A stretch of DNA of 64,000 bases from Hevea brasiliensis (GCF_030052815.1 NC_079493.1:118321132-118385131), one strand, 5' to 3'. Positions 23,742 through 37,610 are shown, counted from the stretch's first letter. Notes: a model not told the origin generated them from the sequence alone. Numbers and translations are program-made.

Positions 23742-25417
23742 TTATGAAGCTAAAACTAATAGCAGAACTGTTGTGCAGGTTGCAAAAGCTAATGAATGGG
23801 AAGACCCCAGCCAACTTTCCTGTAAGCCATAAAGGAAAAGCATATCAGGTACGAAGAAGAATAGAGAAGTTCAGAAAAGCCAGTGAATTTAGGAAAAACT
23901 CATACCTTGAAAGAAAGAAGAGATGAAACTGCTGATGATTCTTTAAGTCCAGTGAATCCAATATCATATGACATGCTCCCATCATGGTTGAACAATCCAA
24001 AGTGTCTCTCAGAAGTTGGCCCAGGCTTCAAATTCTCATTGAACAATGCAAAAATATAAGCTCTCACCACAGTCTTAGGCCTATAGGGAGTCCCCTTCTT
24101 TTTAGCTAGCCGTTTCCGAAGATTATAATTGTAAGTCCTTGCATGTTGCCTTGTAGCACCTGCTTCATTTGCATCTCCACTAGAAGCCCACCCAGTTTCA
24201 GAAACAATGACTTCCATCTTGGGAAACCCTGCCTTTTCCAGTGCAGCATAAGCTGCATCAATCTGAGCATCAAACATGTTATCATAGTGCAGATGAGTCT
24301 TTGCATCTACAATTCCAGAATTGGATTTGAAAAGAGCATAGTTAATGTCAATATGCTCAGGATCACTCTTGTAGGCTAGAAAAGGGTAGGCATTAATGTA
24401 GAAAGGAGAACCAATCTGTGAGAAGAATTGCAACAATGGCTTCATGTAAATAAGAACATCTTCCCTGAAAACGCATGCAGATGGTGGGTAGGAATTGGTA
24501 AAAACAGCCTCAGAATGTGGACTAGAGACAGCAACAGATTTTCCCAAACCCGCCTGCCGAAGAGCAGCATAAACATTTTTCACAGAAGGCAGCAAAACTT
24601 CCCAGAGCGCATGGTCATCACCCCCCAAGATCTCATTTCCTACAGCAATTCCAACAATTTTAGTTCCGGGAAGGAAGGGCTGCACATTTTCTTTGATCCA
24701 ATACATCGCACGATCCTCGCCTACACTAATCTCTTTCAAATACTCATTGCCAAGTCCAACAATTATTTCAATGCCAGAACCTTTGAAGGCCTTGAGGACT
24801 TCATGATCAGCATCATAGATTCTAATATTTTTAATCTTTGCAGCTTTGAGAAGTGTCACCACGCTGCGTGGTGAAGGTAAATTATCTGCTATCCTACCAT
24901 AGTTTACTCCATAAGTTCCTTTGAATGCATTCCCTGTAACAACTGCAGGACAAGAGATACCAAAACGTCCATTAAGGCCAAGTTTCATCATTACAAACTG
25001 ATAAACTATTGATTATAACTTGAGACAAGTGTTGAATTCATTTATGAATTCCCAAGGATCTTAGATAAATCAAATATATAATCTAATTAGTTTTAGAGTT
25101 CATTTGCAAATTGTGTCAATTTTGGTAGAATTTAGCTCAAGCATAACTAATTCCATAGAATTCCAAATGAATTTCTATGCATACTAAATATTTCAAGTAT
25201 GCATTTGAAAACAGCACTTAAGGTTTAAAAAGTAAAAGCAAATATCATGACATAGATTAATAATATTCAACACATTATTCTTCCAACAAGAAAAGCAGAG
25301 CAGTGTATTTTTAACTCTAATAAAAATCTTCCAAAGAAAAAGAAGAATGAAATTCAAGTACGTACCATTGGAAAATATGACAGAGAAGATGAGAAGAAGA
25401 GAAAGAGAGAAACCCAT
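23742..25417 (-). CDS. Glycoside hydrolase family 17 glucan endo-1,3-beta-glucosidase, GPI-anchored
   Basis: Exons are 25366-25417, 23906-24933 and 23742-23819, giving 385 residues. Donors GTACGT and GTATGA and acceptors TTACAG keep phase (1, then 0). Exon 1 encodes a signal peptide (MGFSLSLLLIFSV). An in-frame ATG at 25456 would add 13 residues and cannot be excluded. Exon 2 carries the whole GH17 barrel, starting GTYGVNYGRIADNLP. The proton donor is Glu118 in the VGNE motif and the nucleophile is Glu263 in the SETGW motif (family knowledge). Exon 3 adds a short hydrophobic tail ending VLLLVLAS, as for GPI anchoring. There is no CBM43/X8 domain. It should hydrolyse 1,3-beta-glucan (callose) in the wall, at plasmodesmata or during defence; which of these is not visible. 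Confidence 0.92.
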
Positions 25418-25738
25418 AAGTCTGGTGGACAAACTAACAAAGAAAGTGCATTCCATTTGTAGAAAAGCAGAGTAAGGTCCAATAACATTAACCCTTTGGA
25501 TGATAATCTAATTCGTGTTCTTAAGGCATGGCATAACACCCCTCAAGAAATTGTAAAAAGATTCTTAACCTTAATCTAAAAATATTGGAAAGAAGATTCC
25601 TAACCTTTGCCCCAAAGATGAAAGAAAATCTTGAGAGGGCTTGGTATAGATTCTTAACTTTACTCTCAAAAAAGTTGAACTTTTTTCCCCTCTTTATGCT
25701 CCTGAATTCGTATGGGAACTCTCCCTGGAAATGAATGC

Positions 25739-25741
<3 letters not shown>

Positions 25742-25770
<29 letters not shown>
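25742..25770. repeat. (TA)n microsatellite upstream of GH17
   Basis: About 14 TA units lie 325 bp upstream of the preferred GH17 start. It lies within the likely promoter but is too far for an obvious TATA box unless the 5' UTR is long. Confidence 0.9.
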
Positions 25771-25773
<3 letters not shown>

Positions 25774-25829
25774 GGACGGGATTGGAGGAGTTCTTGATGA
25801 GTGATGGTAGGGTGTGATGGAAGAGACAA

Positions 25830-27210
25830 AAGTCTTTCAGACGCAAAGTAGATAGTATTGTTTCTGTTTTGCTTTTCGGATTGGACAGTGATAAATTTGA
25901 TGTGGAAACTTCTGGGCAGTGACTGAAAAATGGTCCAATGTCAGATAAAAGTATTAGGATGTTACTGTCAATTCATGAAATTGAATGAATTTATGCTTAA
26001 ATAAAATAAAGTTTTTAAAGAAGCAAAAAGAGAGCACAGAGGGGATTCTTCTTGCCAGATATTAGCCTGGGGAAAGGAAGAGTGGGATTCAATTATTCCC
26101 AAACAGGAAGCCTGTTGAAATTGCAAACAGCATGCGCCTAAACTTCTTTTACTTTGTACGTACATATTTTTAAATCATTCAATATTTTAAAATAAAATTT
26201 AGAAAACTATACCCTTCATTCCTTCAACCACTTTAAGCAAGCCTTTTCTTTTAATCCTTTTTTTGCACTTATATACAAGTAGTTGTATTTTAAAATATAG
26301 CCAAATTAGACAAGTAACATAAGAGATTTCAATTAGACAAGCAAAGCACGTTAGGTTAGAGAATAAAAAGAAAATAAAGAATAGAACTAACTAACTTAGA
26401 AAAAAGTAATACAACATTATCCAAAAAAATTATACATTTTCGAAAATTTAATTCAAAATCATTTAAAATGAAGAAAGAGAATTCATATAGTAAACTCTAA
26501 ATTCTTGAAATAAATGCTTAATTGAGTTGAGTATAGAAGTAATTGTATTTTCCCTTAAGCTTCAGCATGATTATGGTAGAATACAATACACCACACCTGC
26601 ACTCATTCTTGAGAAAACAGCACAATCAATGAGTTTGAATAACAGTGAAAATCCAAAAAAAAAACTCAACAATATTGGCCATATGGTCTTCCACGATCTC
26701 TTTGAGAGGCAAAGTGATAAATGGGCAATTTTTTTAGTGTCAGAGATCCTAAATGTACAAATAAGAGCAAAATTCCTTGATTCAAGTAACCTTCTAAAGT
26801 TACCATTCTTTGCAACTTCAGTCTCTACTTTCTTGCCTGCATCCATCATCATACTTGAATCCCAGGCGGCAGTGCCTAAACGCAGACGTATGGCACCATA
26901 ACACAAAATAAAGCAGCAGCAAAGCAAATAATATTTAGTTTAGAAGCTACCCATAACAGTTGAGGACAGTTCAAAAGTCTACAATCTTGAGATCCTGCAC
27001 AATGTAATAAAAGCTGCAGCAACTACGACCTAATCTGATGTGAAACATAATTTACCTAAATACATTAAAATCTAGTATCGACATATAATGACATCTAGCA
27101 GTTACAATGCTAATGTTACAGTCATCCACAGAATCCAAAAAGTCACCAGAACTAAAATAGGCAGCGCTATGACAAGAGAACTACAGATTATGGGCGGTAG
27201 TGCAGTACAT
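25830..27210. other. Intergenic between GH17 and MBD genes
   Basis: The left part is GH17 promoter and the right part must hold the 3' UTR of the MBD gene. Frames at 26527-26927 on both strands overlap each other and show no domain, conserved start or splice context. Confidence 0.6.
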
Positions 27211-30200
27211 TCAGCAGCTCACAGGAGGAGCTGGATTTTGAGGAGCATCAGTTTGCCCTGTTTGGCTATCCTTACCATTTTCTGTGATTTCGCCATCTGT
27301 TGTATTGGCTTTTCCATCTACAGAGATGTTACACTTAGCATCATTCTCCTGAATACCTAGTTTCTCTTTAACCTCTCCCTCAGATGCAGGAACAGTTCCA
27401 TTAGGACCATTAGCATTCCCTTTCTCTGCTCCTTCATTTGCTTCCACAGTTACAGCATCTGGGATATCCTTCTCACCTGAGAAAGTCTCTTTCTCAATCT
27501 CAGTTTGTGGCATCTTTCCTGCGGAGCCTTCACCAGAACCAGCTTCTTTGGCAGGTTTGTTCTTCAGTGATGCATCTGCATTTTCCTGCTCTTGAACTTC
27601 CATTGCGAGCTGGGCATTCTCAGCTCCTGCATTCTCAGCATTCTTTGTCTGAACAGATTCTTTTTTATCTCCTTCCTGGACCTGATTTTCCTTGGTAACG
27701 TCATTCTCTTTGCCTGCCTCTTCATTTTCCTTCCCAGCTTCCTCTGCATCTTGCATTTGGACTTCTTTCTCACCTTCGCCTTTTTCAGGAGTAGTTTCCG
27801 TTTCCTTGCTATCCTTCTTTGAACCTGACGATTTTCGGCCTCGCTTCTTTGGGGGCTCCTTATCCGGAGTTGGAGTTGCCTTGGACTTCTCACTGATTCT
27901 CGCTGATCTCCTGGGTGTCTCACCAGTTCCCCAATCAAACTCTGATATCGCAGGATTACCAGGGTGTGATTTTAGGTACTGCTCCATCTGTTTCCTGTTA
28001 TTAATCTCTTCGCCAGTTGGAGCAATAAACATGATTTCACTCTTCCTTGGTGTACCTGCTCTCTTTGGCAAATACTGTAAAAGATCAGAAAAAAGATACT
28101 TGTCACGGAACAATAATTATGCACAATCAACCACAAGAATAATATCTGGCCATGTTCCTTTACATGAAATTTAATTTAATATTTTATTCAATAAGATTCA
28201 GCAGACTCATGATTCAATGAAGCATAAAATATTTTAGGAAAAAGAACCCCACTAACCAATAGATAAATAATAGCAATTTAAAAATAAAAAAAAAAAAGAA
28301 AGAAAGAAAGAAAGAAAGAAAAAAATAAAGATCAAGGCATATTTCATCATTTCATAAGTTACTTTCTGTAGGTACATCCAAGTAAGCATGAAACCATGAG
28401 ACTTACAAAACAATCGTTTTCTGCCTAGCACCAGAGACATCATTACATCATAATTATCTCCAATTCCTATTCTAGCTCAGAGAACTTACAAAACCAGAGG
28501 ATTCTTTCTTATCCTACTTCTTGCTTTCTTTTGACTTGTATATCGATCCACTTTACTGGATGTTCTATACCATTGATTAAATGAATAAAATATTTGTTGC
28601 CAACAACCTTACACCTAGGCATCAGGGTAATTTTTCAGGGGTGGTTTCATGTCCTCATGGGAAGTAAATTGTTCACCAGAAAGTGCTCAAGTTTTAAAAG
28701 AAAGTTTTTTAAAGTTGGCAATAAAATCAAATGGAAGCAGAAAGGACAGCCATTCCCCAAAAAAAAAATTCCAGCCAAGACTGAAAAACATCTAAACCCC
28801 CATTATAAGGTACCTAGGTCATTAAATAAAACCCCTGATGGTAACCAACTAATCATGCAATTGGTTAACCTAAATAAAATAGCTTACAGCAAGCAGAGCA
28901 TTTGGATCCCAGCCGTACTTGCAGAACCGTCAATTGCAAATAGGCCAAACCTCACAGCAATTATGGTGTTTCTAACACAGCTTAGTTAATGCAAGCTCAA
29001 AACTTAGCATCTTCAATATACACAATACTAATTTAACAAGACTAGTTTAACAACCAGGACAACAGGCAAAACTCAACTTAGACAAGCAAAAAAGTATGTA
29101 CTGCACAAAAATAGATGCATTTAGCCAAGAAACCTCATGAATATCACCTAAACTTATTTTCCAAGTAACCTCAATATGGTAATTATTGATGCATATGACC
29201 TGCTCTTTCAAGACAAAGGCTGGGCATTACCCAGATGTTCTTATGCATCCTATATATAAATTGTAATCCTTGCACAGAGGCATAAACATTTTAAGCAGAA
29301 CATTGAAACATTCTAGCTATTGCATCCAAGGAAAAAACATCAAAGACAGGTGGTATATTTGATATTCTAAGCGCAAAGAGGAAGGTGAAAAGGATGTAGG
29401 CAAGAAGGAGAGGGAGGGGGAGAGTATCATTAGCTGACACTAAGAGATTTCAAATCAACGAAACGCTGAATCAACTAGTGAACGAAACGCTGAATCAACT
29501 AGTGAGGACCCTACAATTAGAAAAATATTCAGACTTCGCCCAGCAACAAATAGTCCAAGCCATTAGACAAATCCACCGCATTAAAAGTAGTCTCACATAA
29601 AGCACTGTATTAAAATGCCAATTAAATGGATCCCCTCATCATAATTCAATTAGCAAAGTAGTCAAAGCAGTGCACTGATTATCTTATTCCTTTCCAAAGC
29701 ATTATCCCTTTAACACTCAATTTTGTTTTTATGTAGTTCCAATTGACTCTATATCTTTGCATCTAATATTTGTTATCAGTCATATCAGAGTTGTTATTCA
29801 AACGTGTGAAATGGTAAAAATTGAGTGCAATAAACATGCAAGCACAAAAGCAGATCAATGTTGTCTTCCTGATTCAAATCAAATGAACCAAATGCTTCTT
29901 TTGATGGATGAATCTAATAAAATTATTAAGAAGGCAATATTTGGTTCTAAGTGTGCAACGACCTGTAAACTAGAATAATAAATAATGATGAAATTAGAGA
30001 AGAATAAGCTGGAAAAACTACATATTAGAAGAATTCACAAATCAATGATTCCAGCCCTTATATTTTTGTTAGAAAATTGGGCTGTCAAAACTTCCTAGGA
30101 AAACAAATAAATACTCAGGAATGATGAAATAATGATGCAATTGACCTCTCAAGCAAATACTAAGGAATCAGTGCACAAACTAAGAGACCTTTCTTCCATT

Positions 30201-32635
30201 AAACTATAAGGCCATGAATCTTCGGACAGCTTTCACATAGAAACTAACTTCCTCCTCTGAGATAAGAAGCCAACCACAATCTATTCGTCTTTGTCAACAC
30301 TCATTTTCCCAGTTCCCCTTCTTTTGTTTAAATTACAGCAACCATATCACAATTTACAATTTGCATTTTTCAAGGTATATTTTATGGTTACTTGGTTCCA
30401 TACAAAGTATAATTATTTTGTTACAGAAAATAAGATAACTTCACATATATTTACAATTCCTCTAATGAAATTTTCATAAAATTTTTCTTTTTTCCGTAAA
30501 ATAGTTAATTACGGAAATTTTATTAACTTAACGGGAAAAAATTAAAGTTTTCTCACATAAAAAAGCACATAATATTTTTTAAAAAATCTAAGAGAAATTA
30601 TATATGGTAAATTTTGTTAAAAAATTATAGGAAAAGTTTAGGTTCATTAAATATTATTTTTTAGATTTTTAAAAAATATTACATGTGTCTTTTTACATGA
30701 AGAAACTTTATTTTTTTTTTTATAAAGTTAATAAAATTCCAACAATTAACTACTGTATGGAAAAAGAATCATTTAACGAAAATCTCATGAGATAAGTTGT
30801 AAATTTATGTTGAATTATCTTATTTTCCATAACAAAGTAATTATACTTTGTATAGAACCAAGTAACCATAGAAGGCACCATTTTTTAATTAAGAAATTAG
30901 TTACAACATGTGTTGATCCCATTAGGATGGACTAAATATACACTCCCATTTGGATAAAAAAAAAAGGATCACAGGAAAAAAAAAGGAGTAGTAAGGGGAA
31001 AAACTAAAATGAACATCCAATTAAAAAAATGTCCATTTTCAGATATACATAACGTCAGAAGAAAAACTAGAAGGGAAAAACTAAAATGAACATCCAATTA
31101 AAAAAATGTCCATTTTCAGATATACATAACGTCAGAAGAAAAACTAGAAGAGAACAGATAAGATACACCAAAATGCAATTCAAAAAAAAATAAAATAAAA
31201 TAAAACCTTAGATAAAATAAAATAGAAATAGAAGATGAATACACCAGAAAAAATCCCAAAAGTTATAACCTGGAACTGAAACTGTTAAAAGCTATAATAA
31301 TTTGCAGACAATAATAAGATAAGTACAGTAATTTATCGCTAAAAACTGTTGGTTTGCTTTTATGTAAAGGAAACTCAATCTCTTCAAAAGTCCATTAAAC
31401 ATCACATGGATGAAATGAGATAACTGCTGGTCCAGATAACACTAACAGCAAAATCAGTATCGAAGTGCAATACTAAACACTGATTCATCCTGATTTATTT
31501 CACTTAACATACAGATAAAATATTCCCCCAAAAACATGAAGAGAAACATACTAGTAGTAGTTGCACTCAAGCAGTAATATAAGGAAAAAAAAAAAAAGAC
31601 AGGATTCCAACCTTTCAGTACTATGATTTGAAATAGAAACTACACAGAAGTAGTCTGTATCCTCAAAAACTGGGAGAAATATCTCCTTCTAAAAGGTCTA
31701 TCCTATAAACAATATCAATGGCCTATTATCCTCTATTTGTTTGAATTTTAGAAGTTTAATTTATCAGCTTGTTTCAAAATTTGTTATACTTCATAATCAC
31801 AAAAATGATGCTTCACTTTAATCTTGTCAAAAGCTCTGCCCATCTGGCAAATACAAGAGCAAAACATTAAGTATGTTAGTGAAAGCAAAATTGCAGCAGA
31901 CTTCACAAGGAATCCAATAATGGCAAGACCTTTAAAAATTTTAGTTCAACAATCAAAATGGAGGCAGAGACATGAAAAATCTCCCTTTTATTCCAAGCAA
32001 ATAGCATTTTTTATGAAAACGAAAGATGCAGAAAGGAAACCTTATCCCAATGCTGAAAAACTAATGGAAATCATATTTAGCATATGAAATACATAACTAA
32101 CCTAAAATAGTTTAGCCAAAGCCAAAATTTTGCAGAGAAGGAAAATGGGAATTGTATTTACCATATGGAATTCATAACTAACTTAAAATAATTTAGCAAA
32201 ATCCTAAGTTTTGCAGAGAGGGAAAAAAGTAAAATTGCAAAGAATAACCCTAATTAAAACAACTATCGCCTCCAACAAGGTAATAGAACATGTCAAAAAA
32301 AAACCCTAAAAGCAAAATTACTGCCAAAAACTACCAATTTGCACAAAACCCTAATAAAAAAAATTCAAAATACCAAAAACTAACACTTACCCAATTCCTA
32401 ACACAACTCTAGAAGAGCATGAAAAAATTAAGCAAACCCTTAAAAAAAAAAAAGCTACAGTAGCAAAAACCAAATTAATCCCACAAGCAAAAACACAACA
32501 CACAAATTAAGCAAAAGAAGAAACTGCAAGCTAAAGAAAGTTAAAAACTTTATTGACAAGAGAAAGACAAACCATTTTCTTCCAAGCAGGAGGAGCAGGG
32601 AGCTCAACAGAAATAACTTCCTCTTTAGCTTCCAT
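27211..32635 (-). CDS. MBD11: Methyl-CpG-binding-domain protein, MBD10/MBD11 type
   Basis: Exons are 32573-32635 (21 codons) and 27211-28074 (287 codons plus stop), giving 308 residues. The 4498-bp intron is phase 0 with a GTTTGT donor and TTTACAG acceptor. The MBD fold spans the junction: exon 1 ends with [11 protein letters not shown] and exon 2 continues [21 protein letters not shown], and the conserved [19 protein letters not shown] block follows. The remainder is acidic, low-complexity and Glu/Lys/Ala-rich with a basic patch PPKKRGRKS, probably nuclear and disordered. In Arabidopsis, MBD10 and MBD11 form one subclass and their binding to methylated CpG is doubtful, so the role here is chromatin-related but not specific. 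The symbol marks the subclass; MBD10 fits equally well. Confidence 0.92.
28296..28321. repeat. (GAAA)n microsatellite in the MBD intron
   Basis: A run of about six GAAA units, flanked by poly(A), within the first coding intron near its 3' end. Confidence 0.85.
29457..29504. repeat. 24-bp perfect tandem duplication in the MBD intron
   Basis: The unit AACGAAACGCTGAATCAACT plus AGTG occurs twice back to back (29457-29480 and 29481-29504) with no mismatch. Confidence 0.92.
30383..30870. mobile_element. Foldback MITE in the MBD intron
   Basis: About 488 bp form one long imperfect inverted repeat. The left end TATGGTTACTTGGTTCCATA is matched by the reverse complement of the right end (TATGGTTACTTGGTTCTATA). 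The pairing continues for well over 100 bp into an AT-rich centre. A TA target duplication at the very ends is possible (Tc1/Mariner-like), but a longer one was not found, so the superfamily is open. No coding capacity. Confidence 0.8.
30996..31149. repeat. 77-bp tandem duplication in the MBD intron
   Basis: Two adjacent copies (30996-31072 and 31073-31149) beginning gggaaaaactaaaatgaaca appear identical, which implies a very recent duplication. Confidence 0.92.
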
Positions 32636-32639
32636 TTTT

Positions 32640-32900
32640 CACCTGCAAAAACCAATCCAGACCCTCAAAAAAGAAAACAGTTTTGTCTTCAAAGACTCTG
32701 CCTTTCTCTCTCTCTGTCTGTCCCTGTGGTATTTATTTGTGCGTGCTTCGCGTGTGTGCGTACGTGTGTGGCGAAGAGAGAGGGGCACAAACCGTTTTGA
32801 GTCTCTGAGATATGTTTCTTGTCGTTGGTTAATGTTCTCTCTCTCTCTCTCTCTCACACTTTTCTCTCTTTTCTTTTTTTTTTTCTATAATTTTCCCTCT
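32640..32900 (-). promoter_or_regulatory. CT/GA-rich 5' UTR and core promoter of the MBD gene
   Basis: Directly upstream of the ATG at 32635 is a less AT-rich stretch containing a GA repeat on the coding strand (CT run at about 32836-32855 on the plus strand). Such tracts are common in the 5' UTRs and promoters of constitutively expressed plant genes. No convincing TATA box was seen. Confidence 0.5.
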
Positions 32901-35900
32901 AAAAAACTGTCACCTAATCCAGAAGGGCAGTGATAACCTCACCTCTATGGTACCAAAAATATAATAATTAGATTTGCTTCGTAATTAACATTAATTTCCT
33001 TATTAATTTATGATTACTTGTAGTAATGCTGCTTTTTCTCACGTGTCAAATCTTTGACCGGTGATATTGCCAAAAAGATGATTACCATTGGACTCCGTGC
33101 TCCCAATTACATGGGAAAATTTTTTCTAATACTATTTTTCTCAGACAAAAAATTATGAAATTAAATTCTCTTCATTATTATACTGTAATTATTTAAGTTC
33201 CAAACCAAATAAAAAATATAGAAATAAATCTTTAACATGTGATTGTTGAGATATATAATATAAATAATTTTAGTTAAAAATTTATTAAAATATTAAGAGT
33301 ATAATGAGTCATTCTAAAATTATAAATTTTCACCATTAGAATTAAATAAAAAAAATATAATTTAATTAAAATAAAATAAAAAAAATTTTCTAAATTTTAT
33401 TCTGTTTATATTTTAAATTAATTTTTATTTAAAAATAATTGTTAATAATTTATTTCAATATTTAGAAATGGTTATATAATAATAAGATAAAAATTTTCTC
33501 TTCTTTAATTTTCTAAAAGATTATAATATATAAAATAAATCTCATATAATTATAAAAAATAATACATTAAAATTTAATAAGAGAAATTAAAAATTTTAAA
33601 AAATTAACAAGAAAAATTTAAAATATTTAATAGGACAAGTCAAAACCCCACATAAAAGTTTTGGAGGGAATAGAAATCATTTGTCAATATTGAAATTGAC
33701 TAATATTAATCTAATTACATTTAATATTAAATTTATTTTAACTAAGTAATCTATATTAAAAAAAAATAACTCTATTTTATTATAATACCCATTTCACCTA
33801 TTTTTATTTATAATTTTTTAAAAATTATTTTTATATAAATTTATTTATCATTTTAAAAAATAAAAAGCGTTGATTATTTTTTTCTTATTTTATATTTATC
33901 TGTACTAAACATATCAGTTAAAAAAATTATATTAAATATAATAATTATTTATACAATTTTTTAAATTTTGTTTATATTTTTTTTATTTGATGAGATAAAA
34001 ATAATTTAATTAAATTAAAAATATTTTTATTATAATTTATTTAATTATTTTTTAATTATTATAAAAAATTTTAAATAATATATGAAAGTAAACGGAGGGA
34101 GATATTAACAATGATATATTTAATTTCTATAGATATAAACATATATTAGAATTAAGTTTGTATATTTAAAATTTCAAAATTAAAAAAAAAAACAATTTTA
34201 AAATTCAAAAAATCAAACGGTATTATTATAGATAACGTGACACGTATAACGAGTACAACTGGAAAATGAATATAATAAAATAATTTAGTAAGGCTAAATT
34301 GTATGGATAGCAAAGTCACGCGCTACTGTTGAAGTGAAAAGCACGCAGTGCAGGAAAAGGAAGGAATAAGTAGTGGATGGACCTTGATCCGACGTAAGAA
34401 CGACGTGCTAGAGTGAGAGGGTGGGTTGAGGAGGAAGAAAAAAAAAATGAAATGGAAAGTAGAGTTGGGGTCCGAGAGGGGAGTGGGCGCATATGAAGGC
34501 ACCGCCATGTCGCTTGTCAGTCATTTCCAGACTTCTCTCGTCTCTGCAGTCAAATCTCCTTTGTACCTCACCACCCCATCTTATTCTACTATTTACCATT
34601 TTACTATTACCCATCCAACCACAATCAGAAGTAACTTTTATTTACTTAACACGTGTTTTATGTTGGTCTGTTGATATTATGCCAGATTTGCTAGAGTATG
34701 GTGTAATACAATAGTTATGTAATAAAATTAATGTAATAAAATTATTATCATATTATTATATTTTTTATAAAATAAAAATATAAATAAATTAATAATAATT
34801 TTTATTTTAATATTTAATTTTTTATTACATTAGTAATAATTAATCACTATTTAAGTAATCAATGGTTAAATATTAGTAATAATTAAATGATAATTCGACA
34901 ACAATAATTATTAGGTAGTGAAAAAGTGATGAAGTCGAAAATTTAATTTAGAGGTTTAATTAAAAGATATTATTTATAAAAATAATATATATGTATATAT
35001 ATAATAAATATAAATTGATAAGATTTTTTTAAATAAAATTAACTTGATAAAAATTAAATGAAAATAATGTTAATTAAAAATATATAATGAATGTTTAACA
35101 TTAGGAATTATGTAACTTACAATGTATTGATGGTTAAAAATTTATCTAATTTATCTCAAATTTAATTTTTTTAAAGTAATTATGAAATTAAATTTAATCA
35201 AATTATAAATTAAATAAAATAAATGATATGATTTTATTTATAAAATAATTTTTTAATTTAAATATAATAAAATTATAACAAGGGAGATTTCAATAATAAT
35301 AATTAGATTATAAGAAGAAAGTCATTAAAATTTTAAATTAGTGAATAATATAATGAAAGAAATGAGTTAAACTTTCATTGGATAATAATCTTATTCAATA
35401 ATTTAAATTTTAAAAAAAATAAATTAATAAAATATAATTGATAGAAAAGAAGATGTCAAGAAATAAAGATGATTTAGATTTTTATTGGCAAAATAATTTG
35501 TGTTTCATTGATGATATCACTCTTTCTAGTAAAAAATTTAGAGTTTTTTTTTCTATAAAATTACTAATAAATTCTTAAAAAATTTTAAATATTGATATCC
35601 AGCTTCCCATTTAAATCTTATAAACAACAGTGAAAATTATTTTTCTAAAAACTACTGTCATATCTATACTTCTAAAAATTTTTAAAATATTTATTAGAAT
35701 TTTATGGCCCTAGTACCCCCTTAAAATTTATATAGTAATTGTAAAAGTATGATTTTTTTTTTTTTTTAAAGAAACTGCCATCATATCTCTAAAAAGTTTG
35801 GAAAACTTAGGAGCCTAATGGCTTCCTTAGTCCAAGTGTGGCTCCATCTCAGGCAACGATAGCACCGGTCAAGCGGTGATAATAGTAGTAATAACTAAGT

Positions 35901-37610
35901 GATAATAATAATAGTAAAAAATTGATAATAATCATAGTGATAAGATAAGGTAGCAATGATAATTAAATAGTAATACTAGTAATAATGTTATTATTAAATG
36001 AATAAAATTAAAATACATAATTATAATTATATTTATTTTTATATGTAATAATTATTATATTACTTTTCAATGTAATTGATTATATGATTTAATTATTATT
36101 CAATTATAATAAATCATTTTGTTTTATTTATGTAATTAAATATATAATGTAATTATAATTTTATTATAATTTTAATTACGTAATACTTAACATAAGCTTA
36201 GTTAATTTATTATCAATTTTTTTAATTTTATTCTTTTTATCAAAATCCACATGGCACTGATGCATTATTATTTTATTAAAAAAACTTATTTTTGCCGCAC
36301 AAAAATGAAATACTTACCTTTTTTTTCTCCCCTTATTTTTCTCTTTCATATCATGTTGTGCTTCTTATTATTTTGGGCTTGGGAGCTTCGCCACCAGGGC
36401 CTTCAGCTTTTTTGACCACGGCGCACCTACCCTTTGCTGCCTCCGCCCTCTTTGCTTTTGTTGTTTCTCCTGCCCTTCCTAGAGTTTATGTTGTATGGGC
36501 TGGGTGCTAGTTGTGGGCTAGAATATTAGGTTTAGCTTAATGGGTATATTATAATCTAATATATGAGGTTGATTAAACTTAGTTTACTTAATTTTAAAAT
36601 TAAGTGATTTAATTTTTTATATTTTAATTAACTTTCAAATTAAAACCATCGTTAAAATTTTAGTTAATTTATTATTAATTCTAACAAAATGTCATTAGCC
36701 TTATTTTTAATATAAAAACAAATCAATCTTTAAAATTTTATTTTTTTTGTAATTTAGTTCATTAGATTTTATTTTATTAATAATTTAGTTTTTATATTTT
36801 TTAAAATATAATCAAATTAAATAAAAAATATTAATTTATTATTAAAAATATGAATTAATTATTAAAATATGATTGTTAAAATTGTGAGTTGATTCATATA
36901 ATTTGACGAGTTAGAGTCACCAAAATGAATTAAAATATATAAAATCGAAATCAAGTAAAATCGAGAGAAATTCACAATTTTAAATAATAAAATCAAATTA
37001 AAAACAACACAATTTTATTAGTTTATGATTCTATGATTTTATGAATTTATATATTTAAAATTTTATGATTAAAAATATTTCATTTTAATTTATTAAAATA
37101 TTTGCCATTTGTTTATTTTTATTTTTTTTAAGTTTTTTAAATATGGTAATAAATATTATTTTTACTACTATAATTATCATGCATATATTATAATCTTTTA
37201 AATTACTTTCTGAATAACTTTTGTTTTATTTCAATTATCATAAATATGATCTAATTTTTATATATTATTTATTAAATATTTATATCACTTAAATTTACAT
37301 TTTTTTTCAAAGTTGAAAACTTGGAATCTATGTGAAATTTTTTTTTAAGTATTTATATAAATATGATTATATATTTTTTGAAAGGCATGTTAAGTAAGTA
37401 GTAAAATTTTATGATTTCGCGATACAATTTCCTGGCCCCTTAATCGATTCTATATTAAAAAAAAAAAAAAAAATTTGACAACCTTACTTAACGTCTTTAA
37501 AAAAAATTTATTAATTATAAAATCATCTATATATTTTACAAATTGGTCATTAAATATTTTAAATATTTACAAATAAGCTTTTATAATTTTGTAAACTTTT
37601 ATTTATTCAT

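Noticed and set aside
26527..26927. Overlapping frames on both strands between GH17 and MBD
   Set aside because: No domain, no splice support, and each is mostly the shadow of the other.
27692..28174. Long plus-strand frame antisense to the MBD gene
   Set aside because: It is a shadow of the acidic low-complexity coding region; no domain and no start context.
36290..36520. Short plus-strand frame in a less AT-rich patch
   Set aside because: 72 codons, hydrophobic composition, no domain, and no supporting exon nearby.
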